The translations under genes were made by a program, and so were the position numbers. A stretch of DNA of 29,336 nucleotides from Sphaerosporella brunnea (taxonomy: Eukaryota > Ascomycota > Pezizomycetes > Pezizales > Pyronemataceae): positions 1 to 29,336 of the forward strand of contig VXIS01000457.1 of assembly GCA_008704415.1 (NCBI GenBank), in the 5' to 3' direction. A model generated the notes under the pieces. It was not told the origin of the DNA. It saw only the letters and a list, made by a program, of their open reading frames with translations, and searched no databases. Positions 28,814 to 29,336 of this stretch are shown here, piece after piece (within the stretch, counting starts at the first letter, position 1; each line of letters opens with the position of its first letter).

Positions 28814-29336
28814 TGTAACGAGGCTCTGTCTACCAGAGTGTCATGGAATTGAACTTAGGACCTTAAGGCTAAAATCCTAAACATAGAATTTTAAGGGCTA
28901 TCTTGTCGGGTAGACATTAATGGTTCTTGTTGCTGAAGATAAAGGGGTTCTCTCGGCGGAAGCAATCCTACTTATAGTAGAACGCCGCTCCAGAGACTAC
29001 CGTCTCCCTGAGTAATACTCAGCCTTTACTCCTTGCTGGCTTCCGACAGTCTCTACGACTGCGGGCGTCAAGGCGCGCACAGAGATCGCCCCACCTTCCT
29101 ATGACTCACTCTTTGATTCCAAATCATGAGTCATAGACATGGGTCGCACCCGAATACCCAGCTCCGTAAGCGTGGTATTCTCGTGTTGCAGGAAGGTACT
29201 CAGCCCTATTGGCTCCATCTCCCGATCTTCTGCGTCGCTTGCCCTACGCAACAACCACACTTACTATGGAGGTTCTAGGCCGAGTGATTCTTTCCTTTTT
29301 CGGCTCTACGTCTTCCGGTTGATCACTCCTGACCCC
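28814..29336 (-). repeat. Family-C LTR, copy 4 (truncated by window edge)
   Basis: Starts TGTAACGAGG directly against copy 3 and covers 523 bp of the usual 820. It retains an intact self-primer segment and TATA region. It is closer in sequence to the element C LTRs than copy 3 is. What follows lies outside the window. Confidence 0.92.

Noticed and set aside
1..29336. Repeat-induced point mutation as the cause of decay
   Set aside because: Lesions include many indels and mixed substitutions, and the repeats are not AT-biased; a few G-to-A changes are not enough to claim RIP.

Overview
The window looks like a transposon-dense, probably heterochromatic, stretch of a filamentous ascomycete genome. 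This rests on chromodomain-bearing Ty3/Gypsy retrotransposons (chromoviruses), a fungal-style Tc1/mariner transposase, MITEs, and one conserved host gene whose protein reads as a filamentous-fungal EMC2. A Eurotiales-like host (Aspergillus/Penicillium relatives) is my inference only. Base composition stays close to balanced inside the transposon copies, so heavy repeat-induced point mutation is not evident.

Layout. 1-1017: 3' end of a family-A Gypsy element on the + strand (integrase/chromodomain tail, polypurine tract, 517-bp LTR). It sits inside the 3' part of a Tc1/mariner transposase gene (1018-2456, - strand). 2784-3476: a 693-bp TA-flanked MITE with 27-bp terminal inverted repeats. 3809-4714: EMC2, an intact intronless coding frame and the only convincing host gene. 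5169-5583: a foldback MITE with two 153-bp arms. 5584-6715: degraded DNA with short imperfect repeats and a weak LINE-like ORF tail. 6716-10998: a second family-A Gypsy copy on the - strand, decayed and missing its 5' end.

10999-26051: a family-D Gypsy element (- strand, 779-bp LTRs, gag and pol both broken). Its 3' LTR is split by a complete family-C Gypsy element (11479-19062, - strand, 820-bp LTRs) with a perfect 5-bp target duplication CGGCC. 26052-28813: the 5' end of another family-C element (LTR plus the gag N-terminus). Its LTR is itself interrupted by about 1.56 kb of LTR-like DNA of an unrecognised family. 28814-29336: a further family-C LTR fused head-to-tail to the previous one and running off the window.

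How it works together. The three Gypsy families encode the usual gag, protease, RT, RNase H, integrase and chromodomain, but every copy carries disabling lesions. In both families whose 5' LTR is present (C and D), the bases immediately after the 5' LTR are not an obvious tRNA primer site. They are perfectly complementary to an 11-nt (C) or 13-nt (D) stretch inside the same LTR, lying 72-77 nt downstream of a TATA box. This is the arrangement expected for Tf1/sushi-type self-primed reverse transcription, and it is the most interesting signal here. Junctions, target duplications and LTR divergence give an order of events: D and the family-A copies are older, C is the youngest full element, and later recombination scrambled the flanks of D.
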